64,000 bases of DNA. Origin: Croceimicrobium hydrocarbonivorans (GTDB lineage Bacteria; Bacteroidota; Bacteroidia; Flavobacteriales; Schleiferiaceae). The first letter of the stretch is position 1. Each line of letters begins with the position of its first letter. Under the pieces are notes generated by a model. That model saw only the letters and a program-made list of their open reading frames with translations. It was not told the origin of the DNA and ran no database searches. The stretch spans positions 1,433,501-1,497,500 of the forward strand of contig NZ_CP060139.1 in assembly GCF_014524565.1 (NCBI RefSeq), read 5' to 3'. Positions 9,329 through 17,467 of the stretch are shown here, in pieces. Both the position numbers and the translations under genes were made by a program.

Positions 9329-10239
9329 AAAAAGAGGTCAAGCATCTTTATAACAAGGCTGTAGATTCTTTGGTACTGAGCATTGAACTGTTTAATAGAC
9401 CGAATGATACTGCTCGTGTTCATGGTGTCTTGATTATGATGGATCATTCTTTTGAAATGCTGTTAAAAGCCTCCATTCTTCATAAGGGCGGTAAAATCAA
9501 AGATAGAAGAGCCACACAAACAATTGGATTTGAATCTTGTGTTCGTAAAGCCTTTAGTGATGGTGAAATTAAATTTCTGACCGAAGATGAAGTATTGACG
9601 TTGCAATCACTTAACGGTTTAAGGGATGCTGCGCAGCATTACACGCTAGAAATTTCAGAGCAGCACCTATACTTTCAGGCTCAATCAGGCTTGACACTAT
9701 TCCGTGATATTGTAAAACGAGTATTTGATATTGACTTAAAGGAAGGATTACCTGTTCGTGTTTTGCCTTTAAGCACGACTCCACCGACTGATATTCAGGC
9801 ATTCTTTTCCAATGAGATTGTGGAAATAAAGAAGCTTCTTGGCCCAAACAAAAGGAAAAATATTGAGGCCATCGAAAAGCTTAGAGCATTGGCAATAATG
9901 GAAAATGCTGTTCAAGGAAATGACACCCAACCATCTGATGGGGAATTAAAGAAAATCCTGAAAACACTTGAGAAGGGAGGGAATTTTGGTCAGTTGTTTC
10001 CTGGGGTATCTACACTGAACTTCACAGCAAGTGGATATGGTCCATCATTGGATTTGAGGATTTCGAGAAAAGAAGGTGTCCCTGTTCAAATTGTGCCGGA
10101 AGGAACACCAGGTGCGCATGTTGTCGCACTCAAAAGAGTTAACGAGCTTGACTACTATAATCTTGGACGTGACCAACTAGCAAAAAAAGTCGGACTAACA
10201 GGACCAAAAACAAGTGCAGTCATTCATCATTTGAATTAA
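9325..10239 (+). CDS. DUF3644 protein, shortened by an in-frame stop
   Basis: 304 residues up to TAA at 10237-10239. The N-terminal region is helical and DUF3644-like: 'YNKAVDSLVLSIELFNRP', 'MDHSFEMLLKASIL' and 'LRDAAQHY'. The last visible part ('LAKKVGLTGPKTSAVIHHLN') looks like a helix-turn-helix. After the stop the same frame stays open for 47 more codons that continue the domain, so the gene is probably broken by a single nonsense change (TTA or similar to TAA). DUF3644 genes often sit beside restriction systems; their biochemical role is unknown. Coupled to hsdM by ATGA overlap. Confidence 0.75.
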   Translation: MKKEVKHLYNKAVDSLVLSIELFNRPNDTARVHGVLIMMDHSFEMLLKASILHKGGKIKDRRATQTIGFESCVRKAFSDGEIKFLTEDEVLTLQSLNGLRDAAQHYTLEISEQHLYFQAQSGLTLFRDIVKRVFDIDLKEGLPVRVLPLSTTPPTDIQAFFSNEIVEIKKLLGPNKRKNIEAIEKLRALAIMENAVQGNDTQPSDGELKKILKTLEKGGNFGQLFPGVSTLNFTASGYGPSLDLRISRKEGVPVQIVPEGTPGAHVVALKRVNELDYYNLGRDQLAKKVGLTGPKTSAVIHHLN

Positions 10240-10383
10240 AAAGCAGACCCAGAAAGTTTTAAAAGAATTTCAGTTGGTAATGTACATCATGACAGATATT
10301 CACAGAAAGCAATTGGGCAAATCAAAGCTGGAATAGCAGCAACTCCAATGGCTGAAATTTGGGAAAACTATAAAAACAGATAA
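10240..10383 (+). pseudogene. In-frame remnant: C-terminal end of the DUF3644 gene
   Basis: Directly after the TAA at 10237 the same frame reads through KADPESFKRIS and RYSQKAIGQI to a second TAA at 10381-10383 (47 codons). The 'RYS.KAI' helix is what I would expect at the C-terminus of this family. No frameshift is needed, only one base change in the stop codon. Alternatives are a sequencing error, or a tolerated shorter protein. Confidence 0.6.
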
Positions 10384-10595
10384 ATGATATCAGCCGCACG
10401 CATCCATACACATTGGTAAGTCGCTCAAAGCCGACCCGCAAGCCAAAACTTGCCAAAGAGTATGTCTGCCCCAACGCTGACAGAAAAGAAAATGAAAAAG
10501 CACGGGCATACAACATTGGCTATACGTAATGCGGGCGAAAGTGCTAAAAATGAAAGCTTAAAATGCCAAACGCACCATACACAAACCGTTAATCT
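10384..10595. other. Right flank of the restriction island, two imperfect palindromes
   Basis: No convincing gene. One imperfect inverted repeat has arms 10405-10421 (CATACACATTGGTAAGT) and 10448-10464 (ACTTGCCAAAGAGTATG), 14 of 17 pairing. A second element starting at 10500 (GCACGGGCATACAACATTGG) resembles the left-flank element in inverted orientation. This could be a recombination or attC-like structure; I cannot show integron core sites. Confidence 0.45.
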
Positions 10596-11267
10596 CTATT
10601 TAGCCCCGCGCGACCACATCCAAATTCCAAAGCCTAATTCGGCCACAGTCATGGGTAGACTTAAACCTAATTCCAGGGCATCCAAACTATGCTGAGAGAT
10701 TAAGGGAAAGGCCTTTAAGAAGTGGATTAAGCTATAGCTGATACCGGCGATATAAAGCAAAAAGCCCCATACTTTCGGCACTCCGTATTGCCTGTAGACC
10801 AAGGCTCCTAGTGCAAATAAGTGGGCTCCGAAGAGAATTAAACCGGCCGACCAAATGGCTTCGAAGGATTGAATTTTATGGTATATGGCTTCCGCCGAAA
10901 GGCCCTCATTAAAAATTCCCACTTGTACTAATTGACTTATGGCTCCTGCCAAAACCACTGAATAAGCTAAACGCAGGGCAAAAGTCCAATTGGCAAGGCG
11001 CTTTTGGTTCGGGCGGAAAAACTGCCAAATAGACCAGCTTACTACTACATCCAAAAAGAGTATTAATAGCCAAAGTGCGGTTTCCATCTGAAAGAGACCT
11101 AATTTGCTTTTCAGGTTCGCAGCTGTAGCTTGAGCATCACCTTGCGTCCAAATTTGAGGATGGAGATATCCAAAGGAAAAGCCGGCAGCTAGGGCCATTA
11201 ATACAATTGCGATTCCTGTGATTTTTGCCGCCCTACGCGGAGACTGATTTAAGCTAAATACTTGCAT
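10596..11267 (-). CDS. DUF4386-family membrane protein (copy 2)
   Basis: About 223 residues, with start at the ATG 11267 ('MQVFSLNQSPRRAAKITG'); the longer frame would overlap the upstream gene. Six or so hydrophobic segments are visible, for example 'ITGIAIVLMALAAGFSFGYL' and 'WLLILFLDVVVSWSIW'. It is a paralogue of the next gene upstream (same topology, same 'LILFGAHLFALG' / 'GLIFFGVHLMIMG' motif). Function unknown. It is the last gene of the minus-strand cluster read from the AraC-type regulator. Confidence 0.7.
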   Translation of the reverse strand: MQVFSLNQSPRRAAKITGIAIVLMALAAGFSFGYLHPQIWTQGDAQATAANLKSKLGLFQMETALWLLILFLDVVVSWSIWQFFRPNQKRLANWTFALRLAYSVVLAGAISQLVQVGIFNEGLSAEAIYHKIQSFEAIWSAGLILFGAHLFALGALVYRQYGVPKVWGFLLYIAGISYSLIHFLKAFPLISQHSLDALELGLSLPMTVAELGFGIWMWSRGAK

Positions 11268-11287
11268 TTTGAATGTTTTTAAGGTTC

Positions 11288-11971
11288 TTATTTCTGAATG
11301 CGGATGCCGCGAATGAGCAACCAAAGGCATAAGGAGAGTTCACCAATAACACTGGGGATCACCACCATTATTTCGAAGAAGCCGCTGTAATCATTGTAAT
11401 TCGTAAGGCTAAAGCTGGCCACGGAATCAATCACATAAACCAAACCGGCCAATTGAATCATTAAGCCAATCCAGGAAGGGAAGCGAGCCGATTTTAAGAT
11501 CAAATAGCCCATAATCATTAAGTGCACCCCAAAGAAGATCAGGCCTAATAACCAGGTATCATCAAAGCTTTGGGTTAAATGATCTACCTGTCGCAGAATG
11601 AAAAGCTCATCGCCACTGTAGGGCTTGCCCAGCAATCGCAGGAAAGAAACCAAATCCATCAGAGCCACCGCAAATACCGCGGCATTTACTAAGCGCAAGG
11701 CCGAGGAAATCATAGCCAAGCTTTGGTTTACAGAGCGTAATAAGAGGTAAAAGGGAACCGCTAAAATGGCATCCATCAAAACCATCAGCACGAAGCTTAA
11801 GATGGCCAGACTCAGCATCCCCGGGGCGGCCTTAAAATTAGCCCAGGTACCGGCCGGATCACCAGGTATTACCATCGCCTCTACTACAAAGCCGGTGGCA
11901 AAAAAGGCAGTAATAAAAATCAATAAGTATCCAAGCCCCGTCCAATGGGCCATTCGTTTTAAGTTTTGCAT
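11288..11971 (-). CDS. DUF4386-family membrane protein (copy 1)
   Basis: 227 residues, multi-pass: hydrophobic segments near 13-33, 53-77, 90-115, 140-160, 168-188 and 200-222. Typical DUF4386 signs are 'ALRLVNAAVFAVALM' and 'FFGVHLMIMGYLIL'. Function unknown. It lies 12 bases after the dehydrogenase gene and 20 bases before its paralogue, so the three are probably co-transcribed. Confidence 0.75.
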   Translation of the reverse strand: MQNLKRMAHWTGLGYLLIFITAFFATGFVVEAMVIPGDPAGTWANFKAAPGMLSLAILSFVLMVLMDAILAVPFYLLLRSVNQSLAMISSALRLVNAAVFAVALMDLVSFLRLLGKPYSGDELFILRQVDHLTQSFDDTWLLGLIFFGVHLMIMGYLILKSARFPSWIGLMIQLAGLVYVIDSVASFSLTNYNDYSGFFEIMVVIPSVIGELSLCLWLLIRGIRIQK

Positions 11972-11983
11972 AGTTGATTGTTT

Positions 11984-12985
11984 TTAGGAATGAGTTATGA
12001 TGATATTGCCTTTCTTATGACCGGCATCGATATAGGTATGCGCCTCCGCTAATTTTTCGAGAGGAAACTGTCGGTCGATTACCGTTTTATGCTTGCCTTC
12101 CGCGATCACTTCCAAAAGATGGGATAAGAGTGCACGCAATTCTGCTGGTTTCAACAATCCGGTGGCAGCGAAGAGGGCTTTTTTATCGGCCTTACGACTC
12201 AGCAGCATCTGCCATAGTAAGGGCAAGCTCATTACCGGAGACAAGTATTTACCGCCTTTCTTTAAGGCCCCTTTAGCCTCCGGAAAAGAAGACTTGCCAA
12301 TGGTATCGTAGATCAGATCATAGGCTTCGGTGCGAGTAGTGAAATCCTCTTTGCTATAGTCGATAACATGATCTGCTCCCAGAGATTTTACCAAACCTAC
12401 ATTGCGGGTACTGCATACTCCGGTCACCTCGGCGCCATAGTATTTCGCCAATTGCACTGCCGAAGTTCCCAAGGCACCGGAGGCCCCATTAATTAAGACC
12501 TTCTGTCCGGGCTTAACCATTCCAACTTCACGCAAGAAATTCACTGAGGTTACCGCGCCATCTCCCAATGGGGCAGCATCGCTAAAGGAAATAATTTCTG
12601 GCAGATGCATAAGTACATCATCCGCCGAGGTAAGTAAGTACTCAGCATTGGCGCTAAAACCCAGGGTGGTTTCACCAAAAACACGATCCCCGGCTTTAAA
12701 GTCCTTTACGCCTTCACCTACGGCTTCCACCACTCCAGCATATCCGGTTCCGGGAATAGGATTTTTAGGTTTGGAAATACCGGTAAACAAGCGCGCCACA
12801 TAAGGCTTACCGCTGCGCATCTGAGCATCAGCACGAGTAGCAGCCGATACTTCTACCTTGATTAACACTTTACCCGCTTCCACTTCTGGGCGATCGATTT
12901 CTTCTAAACGGAATACTTTAGGACTTCCGTAGCCCTGGGCCACGATGGCTTTCATTTTTATGTTTTGCTTCGTCATCATCTTCAA
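11984..12985 (-). CDS. NAD(P)-dependent alcohol dehydrogenase / quinone-oxidoreductase-like (MDR family)
   Basis: 333 residues from the first ATG. In-frame ATGs at codons 3, 4 and 11 are also possible, and the domain itself begins at codon 11 ('MKAIVAQGYG'). Medium-chain dehydrogenase fold: GroES-like N-terminal part with 'GTGYAGVVEAVGEGV' near 80, then a Rossmann nucleotide site 'INGASGALGTSAVQLAK' near 165. The catalytic-zinc Cys/His set of true alcohol dehydrogenases is absent, so a zinc-independent reductase of the quinone-oxidoreductase type is likely. Next to two DUF4386 genes and downstream of a regulator; substrate unknown. Confidence 0.85.
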   Translation of the reverse strand: MKMMTKQNIKMKAIVAQGYGSPKVFRLEEIDRPEVEAGKVLIKVEVSAATRADAQMRSGKPYVARLFTGISKPKNPIPGTGYAGVVEAVGEGVKDFKAGDRVFGETTLGFSANAEYLLTSADDVLMHLPEIISFSDAAPLGDGAVTSVNFLREVGMVKPGQKVLINGASGALGTSAVQLAKYYGAEVTGVCSTRNVGLVKSLGADHVIDYSKEDFTTRTEAYDLIYDTIGKSSFPEAKGALKKGGKYLSPVMSLPLLWQMLLSRKADKKALFAATGLLKPAELRALLSHLLEVIAEGKHKTVIDRQFPLEKLAEAHTYIDAGHKKGNIIITHS

Positions 12986-13105
12986 TGGTTTTGAATTGAT
13001 TATCCATTTTGACGAGGCAAAGATTCAGCGAAAGCTCAGGGCAGGCGTTCGCCATTCCATGCGGCAGGTTCGGAATTATAAATCGGTACAAAAAGAAATA
13101 CAGAA

Positions 13106-14884
13106 CTAAGCTTGATGCTGATTTACAAAGGCTTTAGGCGTTAAGCCCGTTTCCTTTTTAAAGCTGGTATTGAATACGGTTTTAGAATTAAATCCACTCT
13201 CATAGGCTAATCCCAATAAGGAAATATGGGAATTGGAAGGATCTAAAGCCAATTGCTTAAAGGTGTTTATCCGATAGGTATTTACGAACTCATTAAAGTT
13301 CTTCCCAAAGCTTTCATTTAGGAGCCATGACAATTGGTTGGGATGCAATTGCAATTGACTACTTAAGCTCCGCAGGGTTAGCTGAGGATTTAAATAGGGC
13401 TCCTCTTCCACCATCAGCTTTAAAAGCTCATCCCGAAACTGCTGCTCGGTACTTTCATCCATTAAAGCCTGCTTACTGCTCTTCTGCTTTTCGCGGGGCA
13501 GCTTGCCATAGATTTTGGAATGGAATAGACCAAAGCGGCTGTCGCTCCGCAAAGCTTCGGCCAAAGGATCACTAAAGGACAAAAGCAAAATGGCACTTTT
13601 AATCTCCAGGGATTTATCCAGCCATTCAAAAGCTTGATCAGCCTGCCCCTGAGCTACGTATAAAAGGTAGAGGTAACTATGTTGCTGAAAAGCCAGGGGT
13701 TCTTGGGCTTCCGCTTCTAATTGTGCTTGCACCGCAGGAGCTTCTGCCGATTGAGTTTCAAAGAGCCAAAGCGCCTTTAATCCCAAATAATCGCCCGGGG
13801 TTATATGCTCCTTTTCCTGCTCCAGAAACTTTTGGATGGCCGAATACTTCTTCAGTTTAAACCAAACATAGGCCCGTGTAACAAGAGCCGGTAAGTTTTG
13901 AGGGTTGCGCTCTAAGAGACTGTTTAGTATCGATTCGGAACGAGCATAATCCGCGATGCGATAAAAATAATAGGACTGGTAAAACAGGGTTTCCTGATTC
14001 AGGGGATCCCGATCCAAGGCTCGCTTTAAATAGCGATCGGCCAATTCGGATTCCCCATACAGCAGGTACATAAAGGCTAAAAACTGCAGTCCCTCAGGAT
14101 AGCTCGGATCGCATTCTACCGTTTTTAAGGCATGCTGAAAGCTCGCCTGATAATCTGCTTCAGTGAAAAAAGAAATATTGGCCAATTGATAATGGGCTCC
14201 GGCGGCATTAGGATCAAGCTTGAGCGCCTCCTGAGTATGCGCTACCGCCTTGCCCCAAGCTTCTTGATAATCCATCGCCTGAGTGGTGGCCAAAAAACCA
14301 TAGGCATCAGCCAAACCTATATGGGTATTGGGCTGCTGTGCATCCAGCTTTAAAGCTTCCTCCCAATTTTCAATAGCCAAGCGCGCATCTTGAGCATTCC
14401 ACTTATTAAAATGAAAGCGCGCTTTGAGATCATGCTCATAGGCCGATAAATTGGTAGTAGCCGGAAAAACCAATTGATCACCAAATTCCAGGTGACCAAA
14501 TTGCTCCCTTAATCGATCCGCAATAAGCAGGCTTATCTCATCTTGAACCTCAAATATATTGGCCAATTTGCGATCCCAGCTTTCCGACCAAAATTGATAG
14601 TCTTCATCTGCTTTGATCAGCTGAGCTGACACTCTCAAGGTATCGCCCGCCAAACGAATACTGCCCTCTAAAATCACCGCCACTTTTAATTCGCGGGCAA
14701 TCTCTGAAAGAGGCAGGTCCTTATCTTTAAAATAAAAACTGGAGCGGCGGGAAGTCACCTTCAATCCTTCCACCCGGGTTAAAGCATGGATAATTTCCTC
14801 ACTTAAACCCTCACTGAGGTATTCATTTTCAGCATCCCTACTTAAATTCCGAAAAGGAAGTACGGCAATGGAAGTTTTAGACAT
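13106..14884 (-). CDS. TolB-like/TPR sensor fused to AraC-type HTH regulator
   Basis: 592 residues, no membrane segment. It starts with a TolB-like/FlgO-type domain (about 1-125: 'SIAVLPFRNLS', 'YLSEGLSEEII', 'ILEGSIRLAGD'), has several TPR-type helical repeats (about 140-470), and ends in an AraC/XylS DNA-binding domain (about 490-590: 'NEFVNTYRINTFKQLA', 'YESGFNSKTVFNTSFKKETGLTPKAF'). It is probably a cytoplasmic transcription regulator whose TPR part senses a protein or ligand. It likely controls the dehydrogenase/DUF4386 genes directly downstream on the same strand (120-base gap). Confidence 0.85.
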   Translation of the reverse strand: MSKTSIAVLPFRNLSRDAENEYLSEGLSEEIIHALTRVEGLKVTSRRSSFYFKDKDLPLSEIARELKVAVILEGSIRLAGDTLRVSAQLIKADEDYQFWSESWDRKLANIFEVQDEISLLIADRLREQFGHLEFGDQLVFPATTNLSAYEHDLKARFHFNKWNAQDARLAIENWEEALKLDAQQPNTHIGLADAYGFLATTQAMDYQEAWGKAVAHTQEALKLDPNAAGAHYQLANISFFTEADYQASFQHALKTVECDPSYPEGLQFLAFMYLLYGESELADRYLKRALDRDPLNQETLFYQSYYFYRIADYARSESILNSLLERNPQNLPALVTRAYVWFKLKKYSAIQKFLEQEKEHITPGDYLGLKALWLFETQSAEAPAVQAQLEAEAQEPLAFQQHSYLYLLYVAQGQADQAFEWLDKSLEIKSAILLLSFSDPLAEALRSDSRFGLFHSKIYGKLPREKQKSSKQALMDESTEQQFRDELLKLMVEEEPYLNPQLTLRSLSSQLQLHPNQLSWLLNESFGKNFNEFVNTYRINTFKQLALDPSNSHISLLGLAYESGFNSKTVFNTSFKKETGLTPKAFVNQHQA

Positions 14885-14930
14885 GTTTGGCTATTGGCTG
14901 AGCAAGTTAGGAAAGGCCGCGGATATTTTA

Positions 14931-15701
14931 TTAAAACTTCAAATGGCGAATGGTTTCTCCATTATTAATCAATTGTCGCAGCGACTCAATGCCAATTTTC
15001 ACATGATTCTGATCGTAGGTCTTGGAATTTGCCGCATCCTTCTCCATGGTTTTCACTCCATCCGGAACCATAGGCTGATCGGTTACCAGCAGCAAGGCCC
15101 CGGTAGGAATCTTATTGAAAAAGCCCACCGAAAAAAGAGTGGCCGTTTCCATATCAATGGCATAGGCTCTAATCTTGCGCAGGTACTTTTTAAAATTTTT
15201 ATCAAATTCCCAAACCCGACGGTTGGTGGTATACACCGTGCCGGTCCAGTAGCTAATATCATGATCGCGAATCGTAGTACTAATAGCTTTTTGCAGAGCA
15301 AAAGAGGGCATGGCCGGGACCTCGGGCGGGAAATAATCATTGGAGGTTCCTTCGCCCCGAATCGCACCTATGGGTAAAATCATATCCCCAATCTTATTGC
15401 GCTTTTTCAGTCCACCACATTTCCCTAAAAAGAGCACTGCTTTGGGGCTTATCGCCGATAGGAGATCCATAACGGTAGCGGCATTGGGCGAACCCATTCC
15501 GAAATTAATCAGGGTGATTTCCCCACTGGTAGCCGAAGGCATGCTCTTATCCAAGCCGCGAATTTCAGCTCCGGTGCTATCCGCGAAAAGCTGCAAATAA
15601 TGCTGGAAATTAGTGAGTAAAATATAGGAGCCAAATTCTTCTAAAGGCACTCCCGTATAGCGCGGTAGCCAATTATCAACGATTTCAGATTTTGTTTTCA
15701 T
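14931..15701 (-). CDS. amn: AMP nucleosidase
   Basis: 256 residues; the short, catalytic-domain-only form normal in Bacteroidota. It hydrolyses AMP to adenine and ribose 5-phosphate (EC 3.2.2.4) and belongs to the PNP/UDP phosphorylase superfamily. Visible signatures: 'LINFGMGSPNAA', 'FLGKCGGL', 'GEGTSNDYFP', and the ribose-binding 'AIDMETATLFSVGF'. Full length, no anomaly. Divergent from the small membrane protein/XRE pair. Confidence 0.92.
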   Translation of the reverse strand: MKTKSEIVDNWLPRYTGVPLEEFGSYILLTNFQHYLQLFADSTGAEIRGLDKSMPSATSGEITLINFGMGSPNAATVMDLLSAISPKAVLFLGKCGGLKKRNKIGDMILPIGAIRGEGTSNDYFPPEVPAMPSFALQKAISTTIRDHDISYWTGTVYTTNRRVWEFDKNFKKYLRKIRAYAIDMETATLFSVGFFNKIPTGALLLVTDQPMVPDGVKTMEKDAANSKTYDQNHVKIGIESLRQLINNGETIRHLKF

Positions 15702-15767
15702 AGGGATCTTTTAGGCCTTTAAGATAATCGCCTTTCGGCGGATGAGAAAATAAAAATGTCAACTACA

Positions 15768-15803
15768 CTTGACTTTTGTAAATAAAACTTTACTTTTGTC
15801 AAG
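15768..15803 (+). promoter_or_regulatory. Promoter with overlapping inverted repeat (operator) for the membrane protein/XRE pair
   Basis: The -33 TTG at 15769-15771, 19 bases, and TACTTTTG at 15791-15798 form a near-perfect Bacteroidota promoter. The inverted arms CTTGAC (15768-15773) and GTCAAG (15798-15803) bracket it exactly, and ACTTTTGT occurs twice (15772 and 15792, 20 bases apart). This would let a dimeric repressor cover both promoter elements. Confidence 0.7.
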
Positions 15804-15831
15804 CGAACTTTACATAAACTAAAACATAAAA

Positions 15832-16245
15832 ATGAACGCACTTCACGAAAAACGACAAGCCCAACGTCACAATGCCATGCGCAAATTGGGTATGTGGACC
15901 GCTGCCTGGGTTATCAGTCAAGCCATAGTAGTATTTGGCGGCAGCCTGGCCTGGCCAGAAGTTACTAGTCTAAAACTGCTAAGTATAGGTCTAAACATCA
16001 TTCTGGGCCTGATGATGATTGGCGCAAACCGAAACCTGATTAAAACCATGGATGAGCTAGAGCGCCAACAACAATTGGAATCTATGGGAATAACCTTAGG
16101 CCTCACCTTGGTTATTGGATTAGCCTATTCTTCCCTTCATATCATCAAGCTCATGCCTTTTGATGCCGAAATCTCCTATCTGGTTATGTTTATGGGTATC
16201 ACCTATTTAGTGACTTTGGCCATCAACAAAAAACGCTTCCAATGA
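15832..16245 (+). CDS. Small membrane protein paired with an XRE regulator
   Basis: 137 residues with four predicted membrane segments (about 22-42, 48-64, 84-104, 112-130) and a charged loop 'MDELERQQQLES' between segments 2 and 3. No family I can name with certainty. Its stop overlaps the start of the following XRE-type regulator (ATGA), a common arrangement of a membrane protein with its YozG-like regulator. It starts 29 bases after the promoter/operator. Confidence 0.75.
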   Translation: MNALHEKRQAQRHNAMRKLGMWTAAWVISQAIVVFGGSLAWPEVTSLKLLSIGLNIILGLMMIGANRNLIKTMDELERQQQLESMGITLGLTLVIGLAYSSLHIIKLMPFDAEISYLVMFMGITYLVTLAINKKRFQ

Positions 16246-16439
16246 AAAACCGCATTCGCGATTTACGAAGCGCCAAAGGCCTTACCCAAGAGGATCTGGC
16301 AAAAGAAATTGGAGTGAGCCGACAAACCATTAATGCTATTGAAAAGGGAAAATTCGATCCGAGTTTACCCACGGCCTTCCGTTTATCCCTACTCTTCGAA
16401 ACGCCTATTGAGGGTATTTTCGAATTCGAGGAAGCTTAA
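16242..16439 (+). CDS. XRE-family (YozG-like) transcriptional regulator
   Basis: 65 residues, one helix-turn-helix: 'LRSAKGLTQEDLAKEIGVSR' followed by 'QTINAIEKGKFDPSLPTAF', ending with the short acidic tail usual in this subfamily. Translationally coupled to the membrane protein by a 4-base overlap; it probably represses its own promoter, where an inverted repeat covers both elements. Its 3' end overlaps the convergent asparaginase gene by 4 bases. Confidence 0.9.
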   Translation: MKNRIRDLRSAKGLTQEDLAKEIGVSRQTINAIEKGKFDPSLPTAFRLSLLFETPIEGIFEFEEA

Positions 16440-17467
16440 ACACTAAGCTCTCCACAGATATTTTCGAGATAGGCCTGTTCAAAGTCTTTGCCTTGCAGCC
16501 CCTTTGCTAAAAGCACCATTGCTTTGGTTAAGGCCGCTTCGAGCACCATATCCCCGGCACTGATCAGGCCTATTTCTTGAAATTTTCGACCGGCCTCGTA
16601 TTTCGACATCTCCACCTCACCGGCAGAGCACTGGCTTACATTAATCACCGGAACTGCTTTTTGGATCACATCGGCCAAAGCCTCTAATAGCCAGGGATGC
16701 CCCGGTGCATTACCACTGCCAAAGGTGCGTAATATGATGGCCTTATTATTTGGATTCTGAATTAAGGGTACCGCCAGTTCAGCCTGCATGCCCGGAAAGC
16801 AATGTAAAATTGCCACGCGTGGATCCAACTCCTCCAAAATTTGGAAACGACCAATACTAGCCGGCATAATCGAATTGCGATTGTACTTTATCTGCACTCC
16901 GGCCTCTGCCAACAAAGGATAATTAGGCGAACGGAAGGCCTCAAAATCTTGAGAGCTCACCTTTTGCAAGCGATTACCCCGGTATAAATTGTATTCGAAA
17001 TACACCGCTACTTCCGGCACCATTGGACCGCCTTCTTCATTGGTGGCAATGGCAATTTCCAAACTGCTTAGAATATTCTCCCGAGCATCCGAACGCGGAA
17101 TCCCTACCGGCAATTGACTACCGGTTAAAATGACCGGCTTGGCTAAATTTTGCAGCATAAAACTCAATGCTGCCGAAGTATAAGCCATGGTATCGGAACC
17201 ATGCAAAATCAAGAAGGCATCGTAATTCAAATAATCCGCCTCAATCCTGCGGGCAATGCGCAACCAATGCGCCGGAGTCATATTCGAGGAATCTAAAACC
17301 TCATCAAAACTATCCGCCTCTAATTGAGCAGGGAAATCGCGTAATTCTGGAATAAAGGATTGCAAATTCTCAAAGCTAAAGGGATGGTAGGCCCCATCAC
17401 TTTTCAGAATCATCCCGATGGTACCACCGGTATAGAGTATTAATATGCGCCGACGATTAGTGCTCAT
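16436..17467 (-). CDS. ansA: Type I L-asparaginase
   Basis: 343 residues; hydrolyses asparagine to aspartate and ammonia. The two catalytic threonine motifs are present: 'TGGTIGM' near residue 13 and 'HGSDTMAYT' near 90. No signal peptide, as expected for the cytoplasmic type I enzyme; ordinary length. The start overlaps the tatD stop by 4 bases, so the two are probably co-transcribed. Confidence 0.92.
   Translation of the reverse strand: MSTNRRRILILYTGGTIGMILKSDGAYHPFSFENLQSFIPELRDFPAQLEADSFDEVLDSSNMTPAHWLRIARRIEADYLNYDAFLILHGSDTMAYTSAALSFMLQNLAKPVILTGSQLPVGIPRSDARENILSSLEIAIATNEEGGPMVPEVAVYFEYNLYRGNRLQKVSSQDFEAFRSPNYPLLAEAGVQIKYNRNSIMPASIGRFQILEELDPRVAILHCFPGMQAELAVPLIQNPNNKAIILRTFGSGNAPGHPWLLEALADVIQKAVPVINVSQCSAGEVEMSKYEAGRKFQEIGLISAGDMVLEAALTKAMVLLAKGLQGKDFEQAYLENICGELSV

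Noticed and set aside
10405-10528. Integron attC site
   Set aside because: Palindromic, but the core sites do not match the usual R' and R'' sequences and no integrase is present.
10450-10695. Plus-strand 81-codon ORF
   Set aside because: Runs through the repeat region into the DUF4386 gene on the other strand; composition and context are those of a shadow frame.
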